64,000 nt of DNA from an uncultured Prevotellaceae bacterium (GTDB lineage Bacteria > Bacteroidota > Bacteroidia > Bacteroidales > Bacteroidaceae): assembly GCA_902785945.1 (NCBI GenBank), contig CADAAR010000002.1, positions 197,743-261,742 of the forward strand. Reading direction: 5' to 3'. The notes beneath the pieces are model-generated. The model made no database searches. It was not told where the DNA came from and saw nothing but the letters and a program-made list of their open reading frames with translations. Shown piece after piece: positions 8,633 through 18,400 of this stretch (within the stretch, counting starts at the first letter, position 1; every line of letters starts with the position of its first letter). The translations under genes and the position numbers were made by a program.

Positions 8633-11600
8633 ATGAAAAAAAGCAGGTATTTATTGTTGTTATTGACACTGATGGTGTCGATGGCTACGAACGCCCAAGG
8701 CATCTTGGGAACTGTGATTGACGAGTTTGGAGATCCCGTAATCGGAGCCTCTGTCGTCGAGAAAGGCAATCCTCAGAACGGTAGCATTACCGACTTTGAC
8801 GGAAAGTTCAACGTCAAGGTGAGCGAGGGTACAACTATTGTGATCAGCTACATCGGCTATCTTACTCAGGAAGTGAAGGCAGCCAACGGTATGAAAGTCA
8901 CGATGAAAGAAGACGCTCAGACGCTACAGGACGTGGTCGTCATCGGCTACGGTGTGCAGAAGAAGAGCGTGGTAACAGCTTCTATCGCTAAGGTAAGTGC
9001 CGAGGATCTGGACGGTAAGACCCGTCTGCGTGCCGACGATGCCCTGAAGGGACTGGCTGCCGGTGTGAATGTGACATCGGCCTCTGGTCAGCCCGGATCG
9101 CAGTCGATGATCCGCGTGCGTGGTACAGGTACCATCAACGACACCAACCCATTGTACATCATCGACGGCATGCCCGCCGACCAGTACGGACTGGAGAGTG
9201 TGAACCCCAACGATATCGAGAGTATCGAGGTGTTGAAGGATGCTGCATCGGGGGCCATCTACGGAGCCCGTGCTGCCAACGGTGTGATTCTGGTGACCAC
9301 CAAGAAGGGTAAGCTGGGTAAGGCCCAGATTAATTACAACTTCAGCTATGGCTGGCAGAGCGCGTGGAAGAAGCGTGACGTGACCGGCGCTACCGACTAT
9401 GCCATTCTGCAGAACGAGAAATACGTGAACGGTGGACAGACACCGCTATATGCAGATCCCTACAACTTGACCGATGCCAACGGCCAGAAGATTACTGGTT
9501 TTGGTACTGACTGGCAGGAGCTGCTGTTTAACGACAACGCCCCCGTGGTGCAGCACGACGTATCTGTGAGCGGTGCCTCTGAGAAGGTGAACTACTATCT
9601 CTCACTGGGTTACTACACACAGGACGGTATCGTGGGTGGTAACTACGGCAAGTCGAACTACGACCGTCTGACCATCCGCTCTAACAACCAGTTCAATGTG
9701 TTTGACGACTCGAAGGAGCGCTCATTCCTAAACAAACTCGACATCAGCGCCAACCTCTCTTATATGCGCACACACAGCACAGGTATCGATGCCAACTCTA
9801 CATGGGGCTCGCCTCTGGGTTCGGCCCTCTACCTGGCTCCCACACTGCCCGTCACACTGACGGGTGATGTGGCTCAGAAAATGATTGACCGCTATAGCGC
9901 ATACGATCTGTATCGCGATGCCAACGGTGATCCCTACACCATCCCCGGCTTTATCGGCAGCTATCAGGAGCAGAACAACCCCATTGCTTTGATGCAGCAG
10001 CGTCCAGGCAGAGGCTGGAGCCATAAGTTCATGCCTAAGTTCTCTATCGACCTGCAATTGTGGGACAACCTGAAGTACCACTTCACCTGGAGTGCAGAGC
10101 AGAGTTTCTGGGGCAGTGAGTCGGCTACCACCGAGAAGTTCTATTTCTCTGGCAACAACAACTCCGACCACACACAGGCACAATCAGAGAAGGCCAACAG
10201 CACACAGTGGCAGATTGAGAACACGCTGACCTACGACAAGGAGTTCGGTAAGCACTCTATCGGCGTGGTGCTGGGACAGAGCGCCCTGAAGTACAAGGGT
10301 GACTATCTGGGTGCATCGCACTGGAACCTGATCAACGTCAACAAGCCTTACGTTGACTACACCACCGGCGGCAGCATCGAGACCACCACCGACGAAAAGG
10401 GTAATATCATCGGTGTGAAGAGTCTGGTTGGCGGTTGGGCTGGCCCATACGTTGAGCACCATCTGGCTTCGCTCTTCGGCCGTATCAGCTACAACTACGA
10501 TGAGCGTTACATGTTCCAGGCTACTGTCCGTCGCGACGGATCCAGCCGTTTCGGTTCTAATAATAAGTATGGTGTGTTCCCCTCATTCTCTATCGGATGG
10601 AACATCATGAACGAAGAATTCATGAAGGATACCCGTGACTGGCTGTCGAACCTGAAATTCCGCGCAAGCTGGGGTAAGAACGGTAACGAGAACATGCCCG
10701 ACTTCCGTTATACCGTGCTCACCACCACTGGCGGCACCAGCAACTACTACTTTGGTCGTCAGGCTGTGATGAACTACGGTTCTAAGGCCAACGGTCTGGC
10801 TAACGAGAACTTGAAGTGGGAGGAATCAGAGCAGACCAATATCGGTCTCGACCTCGGACTTTGGAACAATAAGCTGACCTTCACCGTTGACTACTATATC
10901 AAGAAGACCAACGGCATGCTGATTACCATGCCCATCCCCTCATACGTAGGTGAGTCGAAGCCTTGGGGTAATGCCGGTGATATGGAGAACAGCGGTATCG
11001 AGTTTGAACTGGGTTACAAGTGGAACATCTCCGATGCCCACTTCGCTATCAAGGGTAATGCTACTTACCTGAAGAACAAGCTGAAGAACCTGGGTAACGA
11101 CACAGGTTTCCTGAACTATGGCATCTCACAGTTCAGCGATGGTGGCGTACGTGCCGAGAACGGCATGACCTTCCCCTACTTCTATGGTTATCAGACAGCA
11201 GGTGTGCTGCAGAACAAGGCAGAGGCCGATGCCTACAATGCCAAATACGGTACCAGCTCTAATCCTGGCGACCTGATTTTCGTGGATACCAACGGCGATA
11301 ACAAGATTACCAGCGATGACCGTACCAAGATCGGTAAGCCGACACCAGACTGGACCTTCGGTCTGAACTTCAACGCCGATTGGAAGGGCTTCGACCTGAA
11401 TCTGTTCTTCCAGGGTGTAGCGGGTGCCGACATCTTCGATGCTACATGGCGTCAGGATATCGCATCGGGTAACTATCCTACCTGGGTGCTGCAGCGCTGG
11501 ACAGGCGAGGGTACCTCAAACAAGCTTCCTCTGCTGAAACTTGGTGACTCTAAGAACTGGGTATGTAGCGATCTCTATGTACAGGACGGCAGCTACCTGC

Positions 11601-11824
11601 GTCTGAAGAACATCGCACTGGGCTACACACTGCCTCGCAACCTCACCAAGAAGATCAATATCGAGCGCTTCCGCGTATATGTTCGTGCAGAGAACCTGTT
11701 TACTTGGACCAAGTACTGGGGATTCGATCCTGAAATCGGTACCAGCAGCACTTCTATGGGTGTAGACTATGGTGTCTATCCACAGGCCCGCATCTTTACT
11801 GTAGGTTTCAACCTCTCATTATAA
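8633..11824 (+). CDS. SusC/RagA-family TonB-dependent glycan importer (beta-glucan locus)
   Basis: A 1063-residue outer-membrane transporter. It has a signal peptide (to about residue 21), a carboxypeptidase-D regulatory-like domain (GILGTVIDEFGDPVIGASV through GYLTQEVKA, about 23-95), a TonB-box/plug region (LQDVVVIGYGVQKK, then VRGTGTINDTNPLYIIDG) and a long beta-barrel ending in an aromatic strand (ARIFTVGFNLSL). SusC proteins import oligosaccharides together with a SusD lid, powered by TonB. The neighbours (GH16, GH5, GH3) point to beta-1,3- or mixed-linkage glucan oligomers as cargo. It is the first gene of a six-gene rightward operon. Confidence 0.95.
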   Translation: MKKSRYLLLLLTLMVSMATNAQGILGTVIDEFGDPVIGASVVEKGNPQNGSITDFDGKFNVKVSEGTTIVISYIGYLTQEVKAANGMKVTMKEDAQTLQDVVVIGYGVQKKSVVTASIAKVSAEDLDGKTRLRADDALKGLAAGVNVTSASGQPGSQSMIRVRGTGTINDTNPLYIIDGMPADQYGLESVNPNDIESIEVLKDAASGAIYGARAANGVILVTTKKGKLGKAQINYNFSYGWQSAWKKRDVTGATDYAILQNEKYVNGGQTPLYADPYNLTDANGQKITGFGTDWQELLFNDNAPVVQHDVSVSGASEKVNYYLSLGYYTQDGIVGGNYGKSNYDRLTIRSNNQFNVFDDSKERSFLNKLDISANLSYMRTHSTGIDANSTWGSPLGSALYLAPTLPVTLTGDVAQKMIDRYSAYDLYRDANGDPYTIPGFIGSYQEQNNPIALMQQRPGRGWSHKFMPKFSIDLQLWDNLKYHFTWSAEQSFWGSESATTEKFYFSGNNNSDHTQAQSEKANSTQWQIENTLTYDKEFGKHSIGVVLGQSALKYKGDYLGASHWNLINVNKPYVDYTTGGSIETTTDEKGNIIGVKSLVGGWAGPYVEHHLASLFGRISYNYDERYMFQATVRRDGSSRFGSNNKYGVFPSFSIGWNIMNEEFMKDTRDWLSNLKFRASWGKNGNENMPDFRYTVLTTTGGTSNYYFGRQAVMNYGSKANGLANENLKWEESEQTNIGLDLGLWNNKLTFTVDYYIKKTNGMLITMPIPSYVGESKPWGNAGDMENSGIEFELGYKWNISDAHFAIKGNATYLKNKLKNLGNDTGFLNYGISQFSDGGVRAENGMTFPYFYGYQTAGVLQNKAEADAYNAKYGTSSNPGDLIFVDTNGDNKITSDDRTKIGKPTPDWTFGLNFNADWKGFDLNLFFQGVAGADIFDATWRQDIASGNYPTWVLQRWTGEGTSNKLPLLKLGDSKNWVCSDLYVQDGSYLRLKNIALGYTLPRNLTKKINIERFRVYVRAENLFTWTKYWGFDPEIGTSSTSMGVDYGVYPQARIFTVGFNLSL

Positions 11825-11868
11825 TAGAAAATTGATAATTGAAAATTAAGAATTAAGATTTAAGAGTT

Positions 11869-13401
11869 ATGATTACCAAGATATATAAAGTATTGTGCGC
11901 TGGGGTGGTAGCAGTATCGCTGGCCGCTTGTAGCGACGACTTCCTGGAGGTACAGAATCCTACCGGAGAGCATCTGGAGGAATATTACATGACCGATGAG
12001 CATCTGAGCGAGGCTTGTACCTCGGCATACGCTCCACTGCACTGGCCCGACTGGGACGGCACAGCCTATAACGACCTGACTTGCGACGCCGAGATCCTTG
12101 GCGACGACTTCTGGGTGGGCGGTGCAAGCATCTCTGACAACCAGCACTGGCACAAGCTCTTCAACTTTGAGGGCGACGGCAACAACACACTTGGAACCCT
12201 TTGGGGCGACTTCTACAGCGGTATCAAGCGTTGTAACGACGTGATCAAATACTGCTCTTGGGGTGGCGGCAACGAGAAGAACCGCAAATCATACGAGATG
12301 CAGGCCCGTCTGCTCCGCGTGTACTATTATAATATCCTGTGGCACTACTATGGCAATGTTCCCTTCTATCTGGAGAACCTGACAGAGCCTTACACAGCCC
12401 CGCAGATCAGTGCCGACGAGATTTATGGCAAACTGCTGCCTGAACTCGAGGAGATTATCGCATCAAATGTCCTGCCTATGCGTTGGGAAGGTTCTGACGA
12501 AGGTAGAGTCAGCCAGGCTATGGCCTATATGCTCTTTGCCGAGATGGTGATGTATCAGAACGACTCTGCCCGCTATCCCGCAGCCCTGGGCTTCATGAAG
12601 CAGATTATCAGCGACTCTAAGTACTCACTGAATCCCAGTTTCAAGGACCTGTTTGACGAGAGTGGCGAGATGTGTGCTGAGAGCATCTTCGAAATCACCT
12701 ACGACGATGACAACGCTCAGCGCGACTGGGGTACTTCGATGTCGGCAGGTGGTACCGTGTTCCCAACACTCTGCTCACCCAACAGTTGGGCTGGTGGCGA
12801 TGGCTGGGACTCTGGTAACGATGGTTGGGGATTCCTACCCATGCGTGTGGAGGCTTACAATATGTATGCCGATTACGACCTGCGTCGCGATGTCACCTGC
12901 TGGGATGTGCGCGGCTACACCTATACCGAGCGTTATCAGGACACGCACATCTGGCACGGAAAGTATCGTCCACAGAGTGCCAATAATCAGGACTGTCCTA
13001 CCTCCAAGAACCTGAATTACAACAACAACAAGCGCATCTACCGCTATGCTGAAACCCTCCTGAACGCAGCTGAGCTGCTGCTCCAGACTGGTGGCAGCGC
13101 TGCAGAAGCAACAGGTTATGTGAACGAAGTTCGTGCCCGTGCAGGACTGGACAATCTCGCAAACGTCACTATCGACGACATCCTGAACGAGCGTCATCTG
13201 GAGTTCTGTGGTGAGGGTAAGCGTTACTTCGACTTGGTACGTGCTGAGGGCATCAGCGGTGCTACCGAGAAGGCTACCGTAAAACTCGTGCCCGATGTCT
13301 ACGGCTATCGCACCAACTCATGGACACCCAGCAAGAAGCATATTCCTCTGTCACAGAGCGAGCTCGACGCTGATCCTACTCTGAAGCAGAACAACTATTA
13401 A
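11869..13401 (+). CDS. SusD/RagB-family surface lipoprotein (beta-glucan locus)
   Basis: A 510-residue lipoprotein with lipobox SLAAC (Cys21) followed by SDDFLEVQNP, the common SusD opening. Helical TPR-like segments (IKRCNDVIKYC, MQARLLRVYYYNILWHYYGNVPFY) and the late RHLEFCGEGKRYFDLVR motif are standard for the family. It forms the hinged lid on the SusC barrel and binds the glycan. The 44-nt spacer after susC is an AT-rich repeat (GAAAATTGATAATTG and similar), a spacer type also found after this gene. Confidence 0.94.
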   Translation: MITKIYKVLCAGVVAVSLAACSDDFLEVQNPTGEHLEEYYMTDEHLSEACTSAYAPLHWPDWDGTAYNDLTCDAEILGDDFWVGGASISDNQHWHKLFNFEGDGNNTLGTLWGDFYSGIKRCNDVIKYCSWGGGNEKNRKSYEMQARLLRVYYYNILWHYYGNVPFYLENLTEPYTAPQISADEIYGKLLPELEEIIASNVLPMRWEGSDEGRVSQAMAYMLFAEMVMYQNDSARYPAALGFMKQIISDSKYSLNPSFKDLFDESGEMCAESIFEITYDDDNAQRDWGTSMSAGGTVFPTLCSPNSWAGGDGWDSGNDGWGFLPMRVEAYNMYADYDLRRDVTCWDVRGYTYTERYQDTHIWHGKYRPQSANNQDCPTSKNLNYNNNKRIYRYAETLLNAAELLLQTGGSAAEATGYVNEVRARAGLDNLANVTIDDILNERHLEFCGEGKRYFDLVRAEGISGATEKATVKLVPDVYGYRTNSWTPSKKHIPLSQSELDADPTLKQNNY

Positions 13402-13443
13402 AATTGAAAATTGAAATATTGAAAATTGAAATAACGAAAGATT

Positions 13444-15891
13444 ATGAAGAATCTGTTTAAATATTCAATAGGAGCTCTGTTTGCAGGCTTGGCTATGACA
13501 GCCTGCTCGCCCGATGAGTTCAGTGGCGCAGACCCCAACGGTATTCCTTCAGTAAGCGGTGTTGACTTCAACATCAGCGTTGATCAGGAGACAAACCAGA
13601 TGATTGCCACCTATACCCCACAGCCTGGTACATACCCGGTGTGGATCCTGAACGGCACCACATACTCTACCCTTCAGGAAGTGGGTTACAATAACCCCGA
13701 GGCTGGTACCTATACCATCGATATGAAGATTGGCAACCGCAACGGTTTCAGTCAGGGTACGATCTCGAAGACCTTCACCTTCAACGAGACCAAGGTCGAC
13801 TACAGTGCCGATTTCCGCCGCATCACCGGTAAAGAGTGGCGCATCGCTAACAAAGAAGTCGCCCACATGGGTTGCGGCCCTGCCGGAACTGCTGGTACAG
13901 AGTGGTGGTCGGCTCAGCCTAACGACAAGAAGGACTTCGGTGTTTACGATGACCGTATTACCTTCACTGCCGACAACCGCAAGGGGGGTACTTACACCTA
14001 CAATGCAGGTGCAGATGGTATGACCTATGTAAACTGGGGTACATCATTTAATCCTACAGGTGCAGAGCCCGATGTCGACGTGGCGCTTGGCAATCAGACT
14101 TCTACCTGGAGTTTCGAGGTCTACGACTGGGAGGATGCCGAAGGTAACGTGACCAAGCAGACTTACATCCAGTTGGGTAAAAACACCTTGTTCCCCTATA
14201 TCTCCAGCAATGCCCAGTATGAGAATCCCAAGTTCCGTATCGAGACACTGACAGCCACAAAGATGGTGCTGGTTTATGACGCTCCCGATCGCAGTATCTC
14301 ATGGCGCTTCATCCTGACCAGTGCCGCCGACGAGCGTCTGGTAGAGGAGCAGGGCTTCGATGCCAACAGCGACTTCAACCTCTGGAAGGGTGTCACTCCC
14401 GATGCTACATTCTACTTTGCACCGAACTGGTCACCTGACCGTACCGCTGACATGCAGGCTACCTATAACGACAAGGGCAATGACTATACCATAACTGTTC
14501 CCGATGCAGCCTTCGATCGCTGGCAGGCTCAGATGCACCTGCATACTACCGGTGTAGAAACCTCAGCTGCCAACCACTATGACTTCTCTTGTATCTTCGT
14601 GGCCGATGCAGATATCGATGGCGTCACCGTGAAGGTAACCAACGAAGCCGACAACGAGGCTATCATCGATGTGGACAACATCAGCCTGAAGGCCGGTAAG
14701 GAATATGTATTCTGGAAGAGCGACATCGAAGGTAAGGATCTCTCACCCGTGAAGATTGTCTTCGACTTCGGTCATGCTTCAGGAGCTACCACCATCAATG
14801 TCAGCAATATCGTGCTGAAGGATCATGCCAACAATGATGGCACCATCGTTTCTGAAGGTGGTGAAGGTGGCGGTGAGGATAAGCCAACTATGGACTGGAA
14901 CTATGAGAGCGGCGCCAACCTCTGGAAGGCCGTTGACGACGGCACACTGTTCGATGCCTTCGGCTACTGGTTTGCCGACGACAGTTGGACAGCACTCGGC
15001 ACTCAGCCTGAGGCTACCCAGAATGGCGACACCTATGAGATCACTATTCCTGAAGGAATCGGCGGTAGCCAGTGGCAGGGTCAGTTCCATATCGATACCA
15101 AACTCACAGCAAGTGCAGACAAGGCTTACAACTTCTATTTCGTCATGGAGACCGATAATGATTGTCCTGGCGTGACCGTCAAGCTTACCGACGCTGGCGA
15201 CAGCAACTTCTTCTGCGAAGGACGTCACGATGTGAAGGCCGACGAGCCGTTCATCTTCAAACTGGAAGGCGCAACCCTGAAGGAAGGTAAGGACGCAGAG
15301 GCCATCCGCCTGTTCTTCGACTTCGGTGGCTCACCCGCAGGCACGCATGTCAAGATCAGCAAGATCTACTTCGAGGAGGCCGTCAGCCTCAACTACGACG
15401 ATGCCGATAACCTTTGGAAGGGTGTCGACGATGGCAGCGTGGCCAGCGAATTTGGTTACTGGTTTGCTGATGACAGTTGGACAGCACTCGGCACTCAGCC
15501 TGTGGCCACCCACAATGGCGATACTTACGAGATTACTCTTCCTGAAGGCATGGGCGACAGCCAGTGGCAGGGCCAGTTCCACATCGATACCCAACTCACC
15601 GCTTTGGCTGCATTAGCTTACAACTTCCAGTTGGTGATAGAGGCTGACAACGATTGTCCCGGTGTGACCATCAAGCTCACTGACGCTGGTGACTCCAACT
15701 TCTTCTGCGAGGGTCGTCACGACATTAAGGCCGACGATCCGTATGTCTACACGTTGAAGGGGGCTACGTTGAAAGAAGGTACTGATGCAACGGCCATCCG
15801 CCTGTTCTTCGACTTCGGAGGCTCTCCCGCAGGCACCAAGGTTAAGATCAGCAAAATAGTCTTCAAGTCGGCTCTGCCGATGATACCCTAA
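13444..15891 (+). CDS. Surface glycan-binding lipoprotein with three tandem beta-sandwich modules
   Basis: An 815-residue lipoprotein (lipobox AMTAC, Cys21, then SPDEF) in the SusE-position slot of the locus. Residues about 30-120 form an Ig/PKD-like region and about 125-300 a beta-rich domain with many Trp and Tyr. Three modules follow: about 310-460 (divergent), 485-645 and 650-812, each beginning with NLWK and ending in FDFG. They resemble CBM4/9-type carbohydrate-binding modules. Modules 2 and 3 are nearly identical, including SWTALGTQP, SQWQGQFHIDT and DSNFFCEGRHD, so they arose by a recent duplication. The gene comes just before a GH16 enzyme, so beta-glucan binding at the cell surface is the likely role. 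The CBM family assignment is tentative. Confidence 0.8.
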   Translation: MKNLFKYSIGALFAGLAMTACSPDEFSGADPNGIPSVSGVDFNISVDQETNQMIATYTPQPGTYPVWILNGTTYSTLQEVGYNNPEAGTYTIDMKIGNRNGFSQGTISKTFTFNETKVDYSADFRRITGKEWRIANKEVAHMGCGPAGTAGTEWWSAQPNDKKDFGVYDDRITFTADNRKGGTYTYNAGADGMTYVNWGTSFNPTGAEPDVDVALGNQTSTWSFEVYDWEDAEGNVTKQTYIQLGKNTLFPYISSNAQYENPKFRIETLTATKMVLVYDAPDRSISWRFILTSAADERLVEEQGFDANSDFNLWKGVTPDATFYFAPNWSPDRTADMQATYNDKGNDYTITVPDAAFDRWQAQMHLHTTGVETSAANHYDFSCIFVADADIDGVTVKVTNEADNEAIIDVDNISLKAGKEYVFWKSDIEGKDLSPVKIVFDFGHASGATTINVSNIVLKDHANNDGTIVSEGGEGGGEDKPTMDWNYESGANLWKAVDDGTLFDAFGYWFADDSWTALGTQPEATQNGDTYEITIPEGIGGSQWQGQFHIDTKLTASADKAYNFYFVMETDNDCPGVTVKLTDAGDSNFFCEGRHDVKADEPFIFKLEGATLKEGKDAEAIRLFFDFGGSPAGTHVKISKIYFEEAVSLNYDDADNLWKGVDDGSVASEFGYWFADDSWTALGTQPVATHNGDTYEITLPEGMGDSQWQGQFHIDTQLTALAALAYNFQLVIEADNDCPGVTIKLTDAGDSNFFCEGRHDIKADDPYVYTLKGATLKEGTDATAIRLFFDFGGSPAGTKVKISKIVFKSALPMIP
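14911..15879 (+). repeat. Tandem duplication of a ~480-bp binding-module unit
   Basis: The copies run about 14911-15375 and 15400-15879 inside the glycan-binding lipoprotein gene. Long stretches are shared at the DNA level (for example GACAGTTGGACAGCACTCGG at both 14980 and 15471), with mostly synonymous differences elsewhere. Confidence 0.85.
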
Positions 15892-15920
15892 GGGGCATCA
15901 TATTCGATAATCAACGTAAT

Positions 15921-17063
15921 ATGAAACGATTCATGCTTAATACACTTTTGCTCTCTCTTGCCGTAGCCCTTTGGGGCTGCGGTGGGAGCGACAACGAAGA
16001 CCCAGAGCCTGCAGCGGTCAGCATCACGCTGTCGCAGACCAATATCGCTGTGCCTGTTGAGGGTGGTCGTTATACTATCAACGTAAGCACCACAGGCAAG
16101 GAATGGGGCGTATACGCTGATCAGGAATTCATCACTGTCGAAGCTAAGAATACGGTAGCCCAAACGGGCACGCTGACGGTCACGGTTCCTGCTAATCCGA
16201 CGACCAGTGCCCGCACGGGTACCGTCACCGTCATGTCGGGCATAGCACGCCAGACCATCAGCGTGACGCAGTCGGCAGCAGAGAAGCCAGCCTACAATGC
16301 TCCCGACGGATACTCGCTGGTTTGGAACGATGAGTTTGACGGCAACTATGGCTATGCTCCCAACGAGAATGGTCTTCCTCGGACAGAACTCAACCCCAAT
16401 GACTGGACCCACGAAGTGAAGAACTCGGGCTGGGTGAACCACGAGCTGCAGAACTACGTGAACCATAAGACCCCCGAGGGCAGACTAGTGACTGAACTAC
16501 GCGACGGCAAGCTTCGCATCACGGCACTCAAGGAGAACGGTAAGGTTTACTCAGGACGTGTGTATGCTAAGGTGAAAAGCGGTTGGGCCTACGGCTATAT
16601 TGAGGCATCCATCAAACTGCCAAAGGGCAAGGGCACATGGCCTGCCTTCTGGATGATGCCCGTGAACTTCCGTTCATGGCCAGCTGACGGCGAGATCGAC
16701 ATCATGGAAGAGGTGGGCTACCACCCCGACTACGTTTCATCAAGCCTTCATGCCAATGCTCATGTTCATTCGAATGGCACTCAGGTAACTCACGAGATGT
16801 ATTGTAGGGGGGCTGAGGGAGAATTTCACAAGTATGCTATTGAGTGGACTCATGAGAACATCACGACTTATGTTGATGGGAAGCTACAGCTCAGCTATAA
16901 TAATCGTGGCTTAGGTCGCGACGATTGGCCCTACGACGATCCGTTCTATGTTATCTTCAACCTCGCTTGGGGTGGTGACTGGGGTGGCGCCCAGGGTGTC
17001 GACGAGAATGCACTGCCTGCCACGATGGAAGTAGACTACATCCGGGTGTTCCAGAAGAAATAG
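15921..17063 (+). CDS. GH16 endo-beta-1,3-glucanase lipoprotein with BACON domain
   Basis: A 380-residue lipoprotein (lipobox ALWGC, Cys20). Residues about 35-125 are a BACON domain (ITLSQTNIAVPVEGG through GTVTVMSG), often a spacer or glycan/mucin-associated module. Residues about 135-380 are a GH16 catalytic domain: VWNDEFDG, NHELQNYV, WPAFWMMP and the catalytic EIDIMEE with nucleophile E258 and acid/base E263. The extra Met in the motif is characteristic of laminarinase-type rather than lichenase-type GH16. It probably cuts beta-1,3-glucan at the surface so that SusCD can import the products. Confidence 0.92.
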   Translation: MKRFMLNTLLLSLAVALWGCGGSDNEDPEPAAVSITLSQTNIAVPVEGGRYTINVSTTGKEWGVYADQEFITVEAKNTVAQTGTLTVTVPANPTTSARTGTVTVMSGIARQTISVTQSAAEKPAYNAPDGYSLVWNDEFDGNYGYAPNENGLPRTELNPNDWTHEVKNSGWVNHELQNYVNHKTPEGRLVTELRDGKLRITALKENGKVYSGRVYAKVKSGWAYGYIEASIKLPKGKGTWPAFWMMPVNFRSWPADGEIDIMEEVGYHPDYVSSSLHANAHVHSNGTQVTHEMYCRGAEGEFHKYAIEWTHENITTYVDGKLQLSYNNRGLGRDDWPYDDPFYVIFNLAWGGDWGGAQGVDENALPATMEVDYIRVFQKK

Positions 17064-17077
17064 TTGACAGTTTACAG

Positions 17078-18352
17078 ATGATTACCAAAATGAACCATAA
17101 ATTAGCGGTGAGAGTCGTCTCTTTCTACTTTCCGCTCCTGTCTTTTCTCTTCATGTTCGCTGCCTGCACAGCAGGTGGCGAACAGGAAGTCACAACGGGC
17201 TTCGTTACCATCGATGGCCACAACCTGATTAAGCCCAATGGAGAGAAGCTGCTGATACAAGGCACGAACCTCGGCAACTGGCTGAATCCTGAAGGCTACA
17301 TGTTCGGTTTCGGACGCACCAACTCGGCTTGGATGATCGACCTGCTCTTCAAAGAGGCTGTAGGCCCTGATTACACCGCAGAGTTCTGGCAGCAGTTCAA
17401 AGATAACTATATCACCCGTGCTGATATCGATTTCATTGCCTCGCAGGGTGCCAACACTATCCGTCTGCCCTTCAACTACAAACTCTTCACCGATGAGGAC
17501 TATATGGGTCAGACAGGACAGAAGGACGGTCATGTGCGCATCGACTCCATCGTGAGCTGGTGCAAAGCGAATGGTCTGTATCTGATTCTCGATATGCACG
17601 ATTGTCCTGGTGGACAGACGGGCGACAACATCGATGACAGTTATGGCTATCCTTGGTTGTTCGAGAGCGAAGAGAGTCAGCAACTATTCTGTGACATCTG
17701 GCGCGAGATTGCCAATCGTTACAGTCAGGAGACGACGATTTTGGGCTACGAACTCATGAACGAACCCATCGCCCATTACTTCGCTAATAAGGATTCGCTC
17801 TACACCTTGTTGCACCCCCTTTATCAGCGTTGTGTGAAGGCAATCCGCGAGGTGGATCAGAACCATATCATCCTGCTTGGAGGTGCCCACTGGAATAGTT
17901 TCTTCTGGATGCTCGACGATGCCAGCTACGATGATAAACTGATGTACACCTGTCATCGTTACGGTGGTCCTGCTACTAAAGAAGCCATCACCCACTACAT
18001 CAACTTCCGCGACTCCATTAATCGTCCGATGTACATGGGAGAATTCGGCCATAACACTATGGAGTGGCAGAGTGACTTCGTAAAAGTGTTGAAGGACAAT
18101 AATATCGGCTATACCTTCTGGCCTTATAAGAAGGTAGACAACTCCTGCATGATGGGCATCACTCGACCAGAAGGTTGGGACAGTATTGTCGTGAAATACG
18201 CAGAAACTCCGCACTATACCTATCAGGAATGGCGTGAAACCCGTCCCGATCAGGCCAAGTTCCGCGAGTTGCTCATGCAGTTTGCAAATAACTGCCATTT
18301 CGAGAATTGCCAGCCTCAGACCGAGTATATCCAGAGTATGGGAATGGAATAG
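17078..18352 (+). CDS. GH5 beta-glucanase/glucosidase lipoprotein
   Basis: A 424-residue lipoprotein (lipobox FAAC, Cys30). The TIM-barrel GH5 landmarks are all present: GTNLGNWLNPEG, RLPFNY, DMHDCPGG, the acid/base in ELMNEP (E229) and the nucleophile in YMGEFG (E322). It is arranged like exo-1,3-glucanase/endoglucanase GH5 enzymes. In this operon it should act on beta-glucan oligomers; the subfamily cannot be set by eye. It follows the GH16 gene after 14 nt. An alternative start at 17090 (MNHKLA) would shorten the signal sequence by four residues. Confidence 0.88.
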   Translation: MITKMNHKLAVRVVSFYFPLLSFLFMFAACTAGGEQEVTTGFVTIDGHNLIKPNGEKLLIQGTNLGNWLNPEGYMFGFGRTNSAWMIDLLFKEAVGPDYTAEFWQQFKDNYITRADIDFIASQGANTIRLPFNYKLFTDEDYMGQTGQKDGHVRIDSIVSWCKANGLYLILDMHDCPGGQTGDNIDDSYGYPWLFESEESQQLFCDIWREIANRYSQETTILGYELMNEPIAHYFANKDSLYTLLHPLYQRCVKAIREVDQNHIILLGGAHWNSFFWMLDDASYDDKLMYTCHRYGGPATKEAITHYINFRDSINRPMYMGEFGHNTMEWQSDFVKVLKDNNIGYTFWPYKKVDNSCMMGITRPEGWDSIVVKYAETPHYTYQEWRETRPDQAKFRELLMQFANNCHFENCQPQTEYIQSMGME

Positions 18353-18400
18353 AGAACAATGTATAGTGATTAGTGAATAGTAAAGCAATTAGTTAGTAAT

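Noticed and set aside
14911-15879. CRISPR array
   Set aside because: The repeats are two long coding modules with no short regularly spaced repeats or cas genes.
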